In this document: in pieces, positions 1-13,500 of the stretch | How the letters are laid out: each line of letters begins with the position of its first letter | Position numbering within the stretch: position 1 is the first letter of the stretch | Source of the DNA: Mytilus galloprovincialis | Lineage: Eukaryota > Mollusca > Bivalvia > Mytilida > Mytilidae | Reading direction: 5' to 3' | Length of the DNA stretch: 64,000 nt | NCBI RefSeq assembly: GCF_965363235.1 | Contig: NC_134843.1 | Coordinates: 92,537,795 to 92,601,794, forward strand | Notes under the pieces: model-generated | The model's input: only the letters and a program-made list of their open reading frames with translations | Database searches by the model: none | What the model was told of the DNA's origin: nothing | Translations under genes and position numbers: made by a program

Positions 1-90
1 AAACGTGTAGTCGTAGAACAACGGACTACGCCATGGAACCAAGGGACGCTCAAAACGTGTAGTCGTAGAACAACGGACTACGCCATGGAA
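1..90. repeat. 52-bp tandem duplication
   Basis: Positions 1-38 and 53-90 are the same 38 bases, so a unit of 52 bp is present twice, the first copy possibly cut by the window edge. Each copy contains a short inverted motif (gtagtcgta ... tac/gactac). Nothing coding is supported here. Confidence 0.8.
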
Positions 91-2150
91 AATAATTTAA
101 AAAAAAAGAGGATGAAAAAAAAACCCAATAAACATAGGAATCTAAAGCAGCACGAATCCACCAAAACTAAAACTCAAAAAAGAAAACTTGGGAATATATC
201 AGGTGCCCCGGTCAATAAGAAAGTGTACGTATTAATCTGTGAAACAGGTATTCAACAACGGTCAACGAACTCGTATTAATATTTCTCGAAAAAAATCTAA
301 GATGTATCAATCTTGTCTATGAGAAATATTGGCCTATTGATATACTTCTTCGTTTAACATAAAAAAAATTCACACACCAATTTTCCTACCAATTAAAATA
401 CCATAACACTATAAAATTTGTTAAATTACTAAATGTATCTGCTGTTTGTATGTATCTTCATATATTAAGCAGTAAACCCTTCCCCAATTAAGGTTATTCC
501 TCAAATATTTGGGTTTGTTTATCGATCATCAAGATTTGTAATTCCAATAAACAACACGTTAGGGTACTCAAGCTACATCATTTTAAATATTTAGTTGTAC
601 GTGTTGAGTGTAATGTCTTTTGGACTGTTTGTTAATCGTCTTTTTGTGCGTGGTTTTATTTGTCCTCCAATTATTTATCTTTCCATGGCACTGCTTTAAG
701 CATATTATTACGCCTTTTATATAGGATGTTACCATATCATATTTTTATACTTATCATGTCAATGAGTAATTCCTCCATTCGATCTTTATTGTGCGGCTGT
801 AATTTGTTTCTTTAATAGCACTTTTTTCTCTCAGTCGTTTCACAGTGTATATTGAAAGCACATTTGTGTAGTGTCTTTGTGATTGAATAGTAAAGGTTCA
901 AGAAAACAAATAAATATATTTATGATATATACTTTACCAAATGACATGTATTCAATTCTATTTATCAAATTGTTCCTCCTCCAAACCCTTATCTAACAAA
1001 ATAGACCCATGTGCATGATTTGATTTGCAGCAGGCCAAGTTTACGAGCATATTCCATCAACGCCAGTGACTTACAACCTTACGACTTTTCACGGTACGCC
1101 AGAGGGTTGCATCCTGTTCTACAAATCATGTCTGCTTAAATTTATTTGATGCATTTAAATATAAAGCAAAAATAAAATAAGGAATATTGAAATTTCTTTA
1201 TACATATGTCATTTGGAAAGGCATACATTTATTTTCTTTAAAAACAATACATAAATGAGTATATTGAAATAAAAGAAAAACTTCTGGATATATATAGATA
1301 AAGAGAATTGGTCCTAGTATATACATGTCTTCTCCAGCCGGTGCATCTGAAAAAGATAACAGAAATACATGTTATATATTCACATTAGATAAAGGCGCCA
1401 TTTGAATTACGGTCAGTTTACATTGTTTTCATTATATACCAATGCCCCAGAGGCGAATTGTTTTTTTTGGTCCACGAATAATTGATGTATTTATGACACT
1501 ATCTTAAAAATAGACATTCATTTTATTATTTTACTTGCGTGTTTAACATGTTTAAGGAATAAAAAGATGTTCGGTATACACTAACAGATAATATAAACAA
1601 TGTATATATCATGGGCCGATATAAAACGCTCTGATGTATCACATGTCGATATATAACCCTTTGAGAGATCTCATGTACATTTTTATTTGCTTAGTTTGCA
1701 CGCCAATACTGTTGTGTTTAGCCTTTTCATAGAGCATACAACATGTTGATAAAATACATCTTAGAAATCTCCATGTTTACATTGTTTAAGCAATAGTTGT
1801 TGATCAATAATAGAGTTAAGGTCAGTAAATTATATCGACATCATAGAGAAGCATATCGACCTCGGACTTAGGCCTCAGTCAATGTGCTTCTCTTAGGTCA
1901 AAATAACCACGTATGGTCGAAATAATTACAGTGTTGAATTGGTAACTTTTCAGATGTGTTTATTTAAGTTAGGTGTGTACTTTCGGATTTTGGCCCCTGT
2001 GGATTTTTCAAATATGAGTCAGAGAGCTAGTGTGCAATAAAATTCATCTTTGGATAGCTGAAGATTAAAATAGTTTTCTTGGACCAATATTTGTTATATG
2101 TCTGTCTTGTTATTCTTTTGTAATTTCAGGCTGTTCAATAGGCTTATAGT
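91..2150. other. AT-rich stretch without a recognisable gene
   Basis: Stops occur in all frames, and the only open frame (a Lys-rich 64-codon stretch at 85-279) has no splice signals or recognisable motif. No tandem array or strong inverted repeat was seen. It could be intergenic or a 5' UTR intron of the gene that begins near 7.5 kb. Confidence 0.4.
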
Positions 2151-2159
2151 TTTTATCCT

Positions 2160-2460
2160 CGGATTTCAAATGTTTGGCTTTGAGCGTTCCTGATGAAGGT
2201 AAATCTAGAAAAGCGCTTCGGACGCATTGAAATTATTAAACGTGTTGTTTTCAATTTTTTATAAGAATTCTTCTACTGTGTATTTTTTTTAATCCTGCCC
2301 CCTTTTCATTTCGGGGCCTGTTATAGCTGACTATGTGGTATGGGCTTTGTTCATTGTTGAAGGCCGTACGTTGACCTATAGTTGTTAATTTGTGTCATTT
2401 TGGTCTCGCGTGGAGAGTTGTCTCATTGGCAATGATACCACATCTTCTGTTTTTATATTC
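2160..2460 (+). repeat. Dispersed mussel-type repeat ('gagttgtctcattggcaa' family), + copy
   Basis: This carries the string tagctgactatgtggtatgg, then ttgttgaaggccgtacg and gagagttgtctcattggcaa before 'accacatctt'. Related + strand copies lie near 11000-11310, 12890-13010, 17384-17670, 22070-22200 and 33720-34015; - strand copies lie near 17692-17815, 19428-19490 and 48935-49080. It is non-coding. I know the motif as a very abundant dispersed sequence in mussels, but its class is not decided here. Confidence 0.7.
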
Positions 2461-3749
2461 ATTGTGGGTAAATATGAACATCAAGATTATGTAATGTGCG
2501 TAATATTGCAGTTTTCTCTATGACAGTCCGTACTTGCATATTCATACCAAACATTGGTCCGGCAATTATTGTAATGTTTGTTTCCAACTTTTTGTCGCAC
2601 GAACTTTGTGATTAAATTTTACGAAAAAAATGAGGCGAAAGACACCCATTTTCTATTTGATCATTAGGTAAATTAATGTCAACAGTTTCTGAAAAGGTAT
2701 CACTCATAGGCCTTGAAATTCTAGTTTTATCCAAATTTTTGGGAGATATTTGACATTTTCAACCCCCTTTTTTCAATATTTTATGGTAAATAAATGCAGA
2801 TTGTTACCATGAATACACAAAAAAGGAATTATATCTCACCCTTTTAACTTTTGAAAATCAAATCTATGGAAGATACTGATTACATACATATATGCACATG
2901 TATCACACAAACATTTAGGTTAATGTATTCGAAAGCCTGGAATAAAAGTTGATAAAACATTTTGTGGTTCAATTTTAATTTTATTTTCTAACTGTGGAGT
3001 GCTACCTATCGATTATAAATTTCCAGGCAACATTTTCGTAAAAACAAGGTTGTGCTATCGCGTTTGAAATATGTTTTCTGTAGGTACAACCAAATTTAAA
3101 AACCAAATCTTTATATTTATGAAAGTTTTCTCTTTGGCCAATGTTTGTTTTTCTTCAATACTTGACAATGATCAAACAATTAAAAGCAGTGATCGAAGAT
3201 TGTCAGATCTTTAATATTTAGTGGGAGGGGGAACAAAGGGAGGGTGTGTGTGTGGCTAGGTTGAAATTTGAAAAAAATAGGCAGGACAGGAGTTTTGAGT
3301 AAAAAAAAAGGCAGAATGAGACACTTTGCAAAAAAGACAAACCAGGATGACAATTTGTATAAAAATAAAGGCAGGACCGAATAGAGCGAATGAATAAAAA
3401 GGCATGCAAGATACAACTTTTCATGCTAGCCCCCACCCCCCAAAAAATCCAATGGAAGCTTCCTTAAAGGCAAATTTAAGTATAAAGTTGCAGAGCATTG
3501 CTCAAGGTCCTAAATTTCGAAAGGTTTTGCCTAATAAGGCTCAGGTTATCTTTTCCTGGGGTAGAAACTCCTTATTTTGAAGACAAAAAAATCATTTTTT
3601 TTTCAAACAGAAATAATTTACATTTTATGATTATAGCTAATGATGATGTCAATAAAGAAGTGCTTTCTACTGGACCCTCGGTGCTAAATTAATATACATA
3701 AGTCAAAAGATGAAGCTTTGAACGAAATGAATTTTAAATGACCAAATAT

Positions 3750-3805
3750 AATCCAAATAATTATGACGTCTGGCAGCCTTGCCAGACGTCATAATTATTT
3801 GGACT
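3750..3805. mobile_element. 56-bp hairpin MITE of the AGTCCAAATAATTATGACGT family, copy 1
   Basis: The element is almost wholly palindromic: a left arm beginning AATCCAAATAATTATGACGT and a right arm ending in its reverse complement, TTTGGACT. The flanking 11-mers (3739-3749 and 3806-3816) agree at 8 of 11 positions, which suggests a decayed 11-bp target duplication. Confidence 0.7.
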
Positions 3806-4213
3806 AGACCAAGTAAGCTACTTTAAAAAAAGGCAAATTCTTGCTAATTACTGAGGCTAATTATAGGCATCCTTTTTTTCTGTAATAAAATGGCTTTTCA
3901 TTTCAAATAAATGACAGAAGTAAATTTCAGTTCATGAAATATATCTTTGCATTATTTGCATCCGGTGTCAATTAGTGCAGATGATTAAAATAGGTCATTT
4001 TAAAATGACGTCCACAAAATCATTCAGTCATCAAAATAACAGGTGTCAGTCAATGACAAAGTTCCAGACAAAACAGCTTAAAATAATTTTTGCTGCGATT
4101 TTTTTTTACAATGTTGGAGGAACAAGAGAGGTAAGTTCAGTGATTTATGATAAGATCTTTCTTTAAAATCATACATGTAGAAATTTCAAGTTTAAACTAT
4201 TTATGATTTATTT

Positions 4214-4288
4214 AGTCCAAATAATTATGACGTCTGGCAAGCTAAAAAATTAGAATAAGCCTTGCCAGACGTCATTATTATTTGGACT
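4214..4288. mobile_element. 75-bp hairpin MITE of the AGTCCAAATAATTATGACGT family, copy 2
   Basis: It starts AGTCCAAATAATTATGACGT and ends with a near-perfect inverted copy, around a short A-rich loop. Flanking 11-mers at 4203-4213 and 4289-4299 agree at 9 of 11 positions. Copy 1 lies 0.4 kb away and copy 3 at 63072. Confidence 0.75.
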
Positions 4289-4669
4289 ATAATTTATCTA
4301 TCGAAGATGAATTCCATTTTCTAGTCTGTCTATTATTAGGAGTTTTAATGTCTTTTCTTCTTTAATAATGAGTATGAACCAATAGATCTCATAATTTACT
4401 GTTATTTTTATGAACGACTCTCCACCCTAACCTTACAAGTCACAGGGAGCGTAGTGTATCATAACATAAGGTCATAATTATATGCGTATTAATCAGGATC
4501 TGGTTTTGGTGGGGAGGGGATCCCTATTTCTGTATTATTTTTTTAGGGGGGGGGGGGGGCTCATATTCTTTGCTGTCAAAAATAGTATTATAATTAATAT
4601 AGATAATCTTTATTATTTTTCAACCGCTACATGTTGGTAATGTTTAATGTCTATCGTTTTGTAATTAAT

Positions 4670-4926
4670 GAGGGGGAGGACAGGGGTAAGGGAGACAGGG
4701 AGAAAGGGGGTAGGAGAAAGGAGAAAGGGGTAGGAGAAAGGGGGTAGGAGAAAGGAGAGGAAGGCTGGGAGAAAGGAGAAAAAGTTGGAGAAAAAAATAA
4801 AATATGAAAAAATAAAATATCTCTTTTTTCCGGTAAATTAAAAAAAATAAAATAAGGAGAAGAGGGGTAGGAGAAAGGAGAAGAGGGGTGGGAGAAGGGA
4901 GAAGGGTACCCCCTGTCCTCCCCCTC
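4670..4926. mobile_element. Polypurine MITE, copy 1 (17-bp inverted ends, 6-bp target duplication)
   Basis: The left end is GAGGGGGAGGACAGGGG and the right end is its exact reverse complement. The site is flanked on both sides by ATTAAT (4664-4669 and 4927-4932). Inside the ends one strand is nearly all A/G (roughly 4687-4795 and 4855-4905) around an A/T-rich centre. The 105-codon open frame on the - strand is a by-product of this tract. A second copy lies at 20764-21039. Confidence 0.8.
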
Positions 4927-4982
4927 ATTAATATGCCTGTCTGTCTGTTTTGTTTTGTATTGGTTTGTTTATTTAGTAACAA

Positions 4983-6540
4983 TCCTATTGGTTGGATTTA
5001 AAACTAATAAAATTCTTATTCTTATTCTTATTATTTTTTGGCCCTATTTCTATTCCTCTTTGGTTTTTGGGCCCTATTTTTATTTCTTCTTTATTTTTGG
5101 GCCCTAATTTTATTTCTTCTTCATTTTTGGGCCCTAGTTTTTAACAATTTTGTCAATTATTCTCTATTCTGCAAGCAAACTCCATCCAGACCATTAAGAA
5201 CCAGACATTGATAATGTTTATTTTCACGAAAAATATTTAAATATCTAAAAAAAGGACTCCAGATGCAGAATCTGAATGTTTAAATTTCATACATGATAAG
5301 AGCTAAAATAGACATCTCAAGTCCCTTAAATCTACACAATAGATGTTTATTAATTTACATTGTGTATAATTGTGTTCAATTGTCTCCATTTCTAATATTT
5401 CGGTCGCTCAGCTGACATATGGTTCAAGGTAACCGCGAAAATGGCTCACCTGGTTTATAATCCATATGAGCTTAAAACGATACCAAATCCGAATATCGGA
5501 ACAATTCCTGCATTGAAAATGCCAATTCAAATGATTTTTTTGGTAATGTGACCTTGAATGGGATGCTTGTCGTAGTTAATTGTGTCGACGAGGTTACCTG
5601 ATAAGTGCGAGATAGCGAATATATATTTGTTTTCCTAAAATAAGCTGTTCAATAAGCTTTTATAAAAAATTATAATAAAATAATTCATAATCATAACTTA
5701 CCATCAAGTTAATTCTAAGATATGAAGATGTGTGCACAATTAAGGAAGAATATGTTGAAAGCAGGAAAAATAAGGAAGGCAAACACCATTGCAAAAAAAA
5801 AAAATAAAAAAAAATAACGAAAAGTAAACAGTTACTGTATACATATTGAAAAATTATCAAAAAACATATTTCATAAGAACCGGTTAAATCTCATTTTCAA
5901 AGTCAAATTCTTTCAGAGACAAAAAGATCTGGCTAGAAAGTTTGGCTATACCTGTAGAATTCTTATTAATGCGGGATGTCACATCCTAATTTTTATTTGT
6001 TACCGTTATTTTGTGTATCTCTACAGAATATGATTGTAAGGCCATGTTTAAAAAAAAATCTTTCTAATTTAATTTTTTAACAGTTTCACCGAGCTTCCAG
6101 CTTTCACTGGTATTTATAAATCGTTAATGGTATGTATCATGATATTTAGATTCATTTAATCTGATAAGATTAAAATAGGGGGATGGGCATACACAGGGAA
6201 ACATAAACTAACGTTTACTCACTCATTACACGGTGGTGGAGGATTTATGAAAATTTATCACTTGGTTCTGATATGAACTGAAAATAACTAACTTTGCAAA
6301 AGACGGGGTGAAAATTAATGTTTTGCAACACGAAAATCCAGGAAACTAAGTGTACAAAAGTTCCTTCAAGTTCGTGCATCATTATAGTATCAGTGAAAAG
6401 GGCCGAGCCAAGGCTATTTCATGCTGGACAGTGATATTCAATTTATCCATTCAACCGAATAATATGTTACAAATGTGGACATAGTTCTTGACAATTGAGT
6501 TTAAATGAAAAATACACATTTCCTGTAGAACTTTACAAAT
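4983..6540. other. AT-rich stretch without a gene
   Basis: A short imperfect repetition of 'ttttgggccctatttttatttctt' units lies at about 5035-5140. Otherwise there is no inverted repeat, splice signal or open frame that I can support. Confidence 0.4.
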
Positions 6541-6541
6541 G

Positions 6542-7340
6542 GCCAAGTTAGCTTTTTTCATCACTTGTTGACCGTCGTCCGTCGTCGTCGTACCCTAACT
6601 TTTAATAAATTCTTCTATTCTCAAACTATTGGGCAAAATCAAACTTGGCTTGAATCATCCTTAGGGAATCTAGTTATAAAGACGAATAGGTATCCAATGA
6701 ACCCGCCATCAACCAATATGGCTGTCATGGCTAAAAAATAAAACATTGGGGGAGGGGGTGTAAACAGAGTTCACGAAAAGTGTCAGTCCTCGGGATTTTA
6801 CCACCAAAATTTTGCATAGGACTGACACAATTTAAGAATTTTTCAATAGAATTGATATTGAGGACCAGCAGATTTTCTTCAAGGACCACCAGGGGAAAAA
6901 GATTTCGCGAATTCTGTGTAAAATGCAGTTTTTGGCTTATATCTCTGAAACTAAAGCAGGTAAATCAGGTGAAAATATATCTTCTCTGAAATTTTCAGAC
7001 GCATCAGACATTTAATTGTTGGGATGCTGCACCTGAATTTGTAAAGAAATTTTGCAGGTTTTTTTCTTGAATATTATAATAGACAGAGATAAAATGTAAA
7101 CAGCAAAATAATTCAGCAAAGTAAGATCTACAAATAAGTTAACATGGTCAAAATGATAAATTAACCCCATAAGGAGTTATTGACCCTTTACAGTATATTT
7201 TTCACATTTTTTCGTAATTTTTTGTCATCTTTTACAAAATTCTTCTGCTTTCAAACTTTTGCGTAAAATTAAACCAACTCTTGGCCTGAATGTTCTTCGG
7301 GGTATTTTGTTTGAAAAATGTATCCGATGACCCTGTCGTT
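6542..7340 (+). repeat. Dispersed repeat ('ggccaagtgagcttttctcatcacttgg' family), + copy
   Basis: It begins with a diverged form of the motif 'ccaagttagcttttttcatc' followed by a gtcgtccgtcgtcgtcg run, then the recurring segment about complete lines such as 'attttcagacgcatcagaca' and 'cccataaggagttattgacc'. The same segments recur at 8212-9395 (+) and 19699-20395 (-). Non-coding. Confidence 0.65.
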
Positions 7341-7496
7341 AACCCCATATATACTTGACACATGTGTTGCCCTTCTTTAAACCAATAACATTCTTTAAAA
7401 ATCAACACCCTTTTCTATTCTGATTACTGGTATGTGTTCTGGTTATTTTTATTTTAAAGGAAAATGCATTTATAATAGTACATTTTTTTTCTGTAG

Positions 7497-7545
7497 ACTA
7501 ACAGCACTGAACTGAACATGTCAATCGATAGAACGTTTAGCTGTG
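7497..7545 (+). CDS. Gene 1 exon 1 (start codon exon; CDS from 7518)
   Basis: An acceptor-like tract (tttttttctgtag) ends at 7496, so 7497-7517 is likely 5' UTR and a further non-coding exon probably lies upstream. ATG at 7518 opens MSIDRTFSC and the exon ends at an excellent donor, G|GTAAGC, in phase 1. That phase fits the next exon exactly, which is why this start was preferred over the ATG at 9634. Confidence 0.6.
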
Positions 7546-10500
7546 GTAAGCATATTGAATCGAATACAATTTTGCTCTAGTAAATTTTTCCCTATAAATG
7601 GGATACCACTATTTATGATTGCGGTTGTAGTTTTCAATTTCTGCATTGTAAATCAATTTACCTTGTTCGGAGCACTACACGCGTTCGTTATTTTTTATAC
7701 CGTGCATGACTTGTTGCATGAAATCTTTAATATGAAGTACAACCACTGATATTAGATAAAATTGAGAATGGAAATGGGGAATGTATCAAAGAGACAACAG
7801 CCCGAACATAGAACAGACAACAGCAGAAGGTCACAACCAGGTCTTCAATGCAGCGAGAACGACATGAGTTTAGAGTTTATAGAATTTTAATTGAACGACA
7901 TAATATCATCACACCATAATCATGTAAATGTAAAGTACTTTCAGCTTGCTTTGATGATGGCGAGTTTTCTGTCATACAATATATAAATATTGTATGTTCA
8001 TTATTGTGTTTGTTTGTATTTGCTTTTGTCTAATCTTGCATACATATATTAAAGGAATTGATCGAGATTACATAAGAGGGGAATTTAGGAAATCGTATTT
8101 AAATCCTGTAGTATATTGATGTATCTATCAAAAGTCAGAAATCTCTTGAGTAGTTTTCTTATGTTATGATGGTTTTGATTGTAATTTATGATAATGTCCT
8201 TTTTTTAAGCTCCACTGTCCTGAAGGGCCAAGTGAGCTTTTCTCATCACTTGGCGTCAGTCGTCCATCGTCTCTCGTCGTCCGTCGTCGTTAACTTTTAC
8301 AAAAATCTTCTTCTCTGAAACTACTGGGCCAAATTTAACCAAATTTGGCAACAATCATCATTCGGGTATCTAGTTTAAAAAATGTATCCGATGACCCCAC
8401 CAACCAAACAAGATGGCCATCATGGCTAAAAATAGAACAGAGGGGTAAAACGTAGATTTTGGCTTATATCTCTGAAACCAAAGCATTTAGAGAAAATCTG
8501 ACATGGGGTAAAATGTTTATCAGGTCAACATTTATCTGCCCTGAAATTTTCAGATGAATTGGACAACCCGCTGTTAGATGACTGCCCCTGTTTTGGTAAT
8601 TTTAAGGAAATTTTGCAGTTTTTGGTTATTATCTTGAGTATTATTATAGATAGAGATTATCGGTAAACAGCAATAATGTTCAGCAAAGTAAGATCTACAA
8701 AGAAGTTAAATTACCAAAATGGTCAATTGACCCCTTAAGGAGTTATTGCCCTTTGTAGTCAATTTTTACAATTTTTCGCAAATATTAGTAATCTTTTACA
8801 AAAATCTTCTTCTCTGAAACTACTAGGACATATTAAACCAAACTTGTCCACAATCACCATTAGGATTTTTAGTTTTAAAAATGGGTCCGATGACCCCGAC
8901 TGCAAACCAAGATGGCCGACATGGCTAAACATAGTGCATATGGTAAAATGCAGTTTTTGGCTCATATCTATGAAACCAAAGCATTTAGAGAAAATCTGAC
9001 ATAAGAAAATTTTGCAGCTTTTGGTTATTATGTTGAATATTATTATAGATAGAGATAAACTGTAAACAGCAATATGTACACCAAAGTAAGACCTAAAAGT
9101 AATTCAACATGACTAAATGGGCAATTGACCCCTTAAGGAGTTATTGCCCTTTATAGTCAATTTTAACAATTTTCATAAATTTTGTAAATTTTTATAAAAT
9201 ATTTTCCACTGTAACTACTGGGCCAAGTTCATTACAGATAGATAATTGTAAACAGCAAGAATGTTCAGTAAAGTAAGATCTACAAACACATCACCATCAC
9301 CAAAACATAATTTGTCATGAATCCATCTGTGTCCTTTGTTTTATATGCACATATACCAAGGTGAGCGACACAGGCTCTTTATAGCCTCTAGTTTGGACTC
9401 GGAAAGACTTTGTGCTTGATATATATAATACTGTGTGGACGGATGATTTTAATTATTGTTGAATATTGTGCGTTGCCCTTCATGTGTCATTTGTTTTGTG
9501 TGTGCGGGTTGCTGTTGTGCTACTCTCAGGAGTGAATAATCCTAAACAACCGGTCTTTTTGTTATTGTATTTTGCTATATGATAGCAAGTACATAAAAGA
9601 AAAGAACATTTGATATAAGAACTACGGAGCGCCATGGATACTTTTACTAGTCGCAATGCTAGTGCAACACGAGTTGAGAACTATCAAAGCAGAAATAACT
9701 CCTTACGTTTTTGTACATTATCCCTCTTTTATTGTTAGAGTTCGGTGTTGCCTTGTCTCAAAAACTCTACTTTTGCGTAGTGTTTAGTGAACTAACTTAT
9801 ATCTTTGCGTCCCTCCCTTTAAATATAAGGCATTGACTGCCCTTCTCTAAAATGATGGTACTGCTAAACTGTAAATAAGAAGCAGCTTTGAATTGAATTA
9901 ATGTGCCTACACATTTTGTTTTCAGAGTCGACAGATACGGCCTCTGAAATGTTGTATGATTCATTTGACCATGATAAATTCCTATCCGATGTAGAAGATT
10001 CATGTTTCCTAGACGATATCACGGAGGCAGATATAACGGCTTGTATAAGTAATGACCAGGTATAACGGCTTGTATAAGTAATGACCAGATATAACAGCCT
10101 GTATAAGTAATGACCAGGTATAACGGCTTGTATAAGTAATGACCAGGTATAACGGCTTGTATAAGTAATGACCAGGTATAACGGATTGTATAAGTAATGA
10201 CCAGGTATAACGGATTGTATAAGTAATGACCAGGTATAACAGATTGTATAAGTAATGACCAGGTATAACACGACTCGTGAGATGCAGGTGTACTTTCACT
10301 TGCAGCGTCAAGTAGACCATGTGGGTTAACTGCTAACTTCAATCTAGGGTTACTTTGTAATTTTGATCTGAAATGTGTGTATGCCCCATCTACGATAATA
10401 GAGAGGCATTATGTTTTCTGGTCTGTGCGTCCGTTCGTCCGTCCGTCCCGCTTCGGGGTTAAAGTTTTTGGTCAAGGTAGTTTTTGATAAACTTGAAGTC

Positions 10501-13500
10501 CAATCAACTTGAAATTAGTACTCCTGTTCCCTATGATATGATCTTTCTAATTTAAATGCCAAATTAAAGTTTTGACACCAATTTCAGGGTCCACTGAACA
10601 TGGACAATGATAGTGCGAGTGGAGCATCCGTGTACGATGGACACATTCTTGTTTTGGTGTATTATGAAATCGGTGTATCTTTTATGCTGGTCCCTAGTTT
10701 CGAAACCTAGAAATACATACTACCCTGTTACATGTTGGTTTAGCAGATGATCCTTTTGGGGGTAAAAAATAAATGGTTTCTTCATTTAAATATAGCCATG
10801 ATTTATTCCATATTATGCAATTAGAGCACAATACTGATTTAAGATATACATATCCATATCTGACCAGGACCACACGTTCGTTGAATCCTTATGTTTTTCT
10901 TTTTAAAACTTAATCGTTATTCTATTGATATATAGCTATTGGAGACATAATCATATAACTAGACCGATAAAACAGATGAAGCCTTAACCCCGCCACAGTA
11001 TGTATGTGCCTGTCCCAAGTCAGGAGCTAGTAATTCGGTGGTTGTCGTTTGTTTATGTGTTACATAAGTTTGTTTTTCGTTCATATTGTTATATATATAA
11101 ACAAGGCCGTTAGTTTTCTCGTTTGAATTGTTTTACATTGTCATTTCGGAGCCTTTTATAGCTGACTATGCGGTATGGGCTTTGCTCATTGTTGAAAGCC
11201 GTACGGTGACCTATAGTTGTTAATTTCTGTGTCATTTTGGTCTCTTATGGAGAGTTGTCTCATTGGCAAGCATACTACATCTTCTTTTTGTTTTTATATT
11301 AAACAAAAATTCGAGTGGTACATTTATTCTTGACCGGCGACGCAGTATTTATTGCCTTCTTCCGTAGAACCTGGCTGATAAAGCTGACAAAGTGATATTG
11401 GCCTAAAACAATTGTTTGCCAAGTTTTTTTTCATTTGTATGTAAAAAAAAATAATTGTTTCTGTTGATCGGAAACCTGTATTTATTCTTACTGCATGTTG
11501 TCTAGACCGATTTTTTTGTCTCTTGTGTCCATATTTCACCGTTCCTATATTTTATTTTCCTCATTTTGACATTTTATTATATTCTTTACCTTTTTTTGAC
11601 ACATGTTAAAAAGAATAGAAATAAAAAAAAATCCAAAAGATGAATAGGAAATATGAAACGTCAAGAATAAACACACAGAGATAGACTATTCGGTTAGGTA
11701 TTGTCGTAATCAGTAATTTAATCATTTTTCATACTAAGTTACACTGTACTGTTAGATTGTTCGTTTCAGCATCACTTTACTACATGAATCTTTTGCTATT
11801 ACGATTTCTTAAATGTGTTTTTTCCTATTTCTGTGACATGGTTCTCTTTTTTGTCAGGTTGAAAGTTTTGATTTTATATTCTGGTTAAAGAAATTGGGTG
11901 GAAAAATTGGAAAATGTTACAATGGCGGCAAAGAGAATGAGGTAAGATACATCGATAAAATATATCAAACCGAATTTGCTTAACTTACATAAAGATCAAT
12001 TTCATCATGTAATAAAATATGATTAAGGGGGTCTCATGGGGGGTAACTTCTGATCCCAGATCCCGCATTCTGTTTTGTCAGATTCCCGTATCCCGCTTAC
12101 ACTATGCACGTAAGCAATTCTCAATTTTTTGGAATTTCCCGTGTCCCACAAGACTTCATTTCCCGTTTTGAAGGCACACTACTTTGACTTTCACGTGTCA
12201 CGCTTACAAAAAAAAACGACAATCCCGCGTCACGCTTAGACCTCAACTTTCAGTTGCAAATAATGCATGTTGGAACAAGCGCGTTAAATATGATCTGTTA
12301 CTTGAAAAGGAGAATATGAGTACGGACAGGATCTGATTCACCTTAAATTTTTATTAATGGATCTCTGCTACACGAAAAGAGCGTAACTCTGTCGTGGCTT
12401 AGTAGTATGCACAACACGTAGTCATATTCGCCCAGTCCCCTTATTTACCACAACTTTATAAAAATTTTAACATGCCAATAACATGTTTCAACAGTGTCAC
12501 CGTTTAGACCATAAATACAGTTTTACTTAATTTCTGAATTTCTCATGTTCTTTTTCCTACTTTGGAATTTCATAGCAGCCTGAGATACATGTAACTGTTT
12601 CGTTCCACTCGTAAATTCCGAACAAAATAAGGATACACTAAATATATTTAGAATAAAATTGAGAAAGGAAATGGGGAATGTGTCAAAGCGACAATTTTTC
12701 AACCCGACCATAGAGCAGACAACAGCCGAAGGCCACCAATGGGTCTTCTATGTAGCGAGAAACTCCCGCACCCGTATTTGTATTTGTAGTAAATTTATAC
12801 TTATAATGTTTGCACCTGTCCTAAGTCAGGAATCTGATTTGGTTTCCCCGTTTCAATGGTTTTACACTAGTAATTTTTTAGGGCCCTTTATAGTTTGGTG
12901 TAAGCTTAGGCTCCGTGTTGAAGGCCGTACCTTGACATATACATGTTTACTTTTATAAATTTTTACTTGAATGGAGAGTTGTTTCATTGGAATTCATACC
13001 ACATCTTCCTATAACTAATAAGTTTTTCTTGTTTTTATTTCCTTTGATTAGCTTGCAATAATTTTGGGAGCAATAGACTATATCAAATATTTGAAATGGT
13101 ACAAAGAAGGCAACTTACAGACAGCGTCCCCTCTTAGTATATGTAGCCAGTCTAGCATAGAAGCTGATTTCTCCCCGGAATACGGAGTACCAACTGATTT
13201 AAATGCCACTTTTAGGCGAAAGTTAAGTTTTGGAGAAGATACAACTATATCTAACAATGAACTACAACATCAAAACAACCCACAAGTGTATGCTAGTGAA
13301 GTTCCCAGTAATGTGTTTGATCCTTGTTCTGCAAATCCCCAGGATTGGCGGCGTTTGTATGAAGAAGACAGTCAAAGTACCCTTGTTGGAAACAGAGACG
13401 AAGAAGCCAGAAGATATACCGATAAACATGAAGATTTCAGCGACATGAGTTTTGCAGACGATAGCATAGACTTTAGAAACAAAGAAAACAATCTTTCTGT

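Noticed and set aside
4665-4982. 105-codon Leu/Pro/Ser-rich frame on the - strand
   Set aside because: Produced by the polypurine tract of a MITE.
9634-9738. ATG in strong context (gccATGG) as first exon of the HLH/HMG gene
   Set aside because: No good donor in the required phase follows; the ATG at 7518 has an excellent donor in the right phase.
10031-10262. Possible CRISPR array (29-bp repeats)
   Set aside because: The units are contiguous with no spacers, and the genome is animal.
9864-10342. Three overlapping open frames on the - strand over the 29-bp array
   Set aside because: The repeat unit is free of stops on that strand in every frame, so long frames arise automatically; there is no unique sequence to support a protein.
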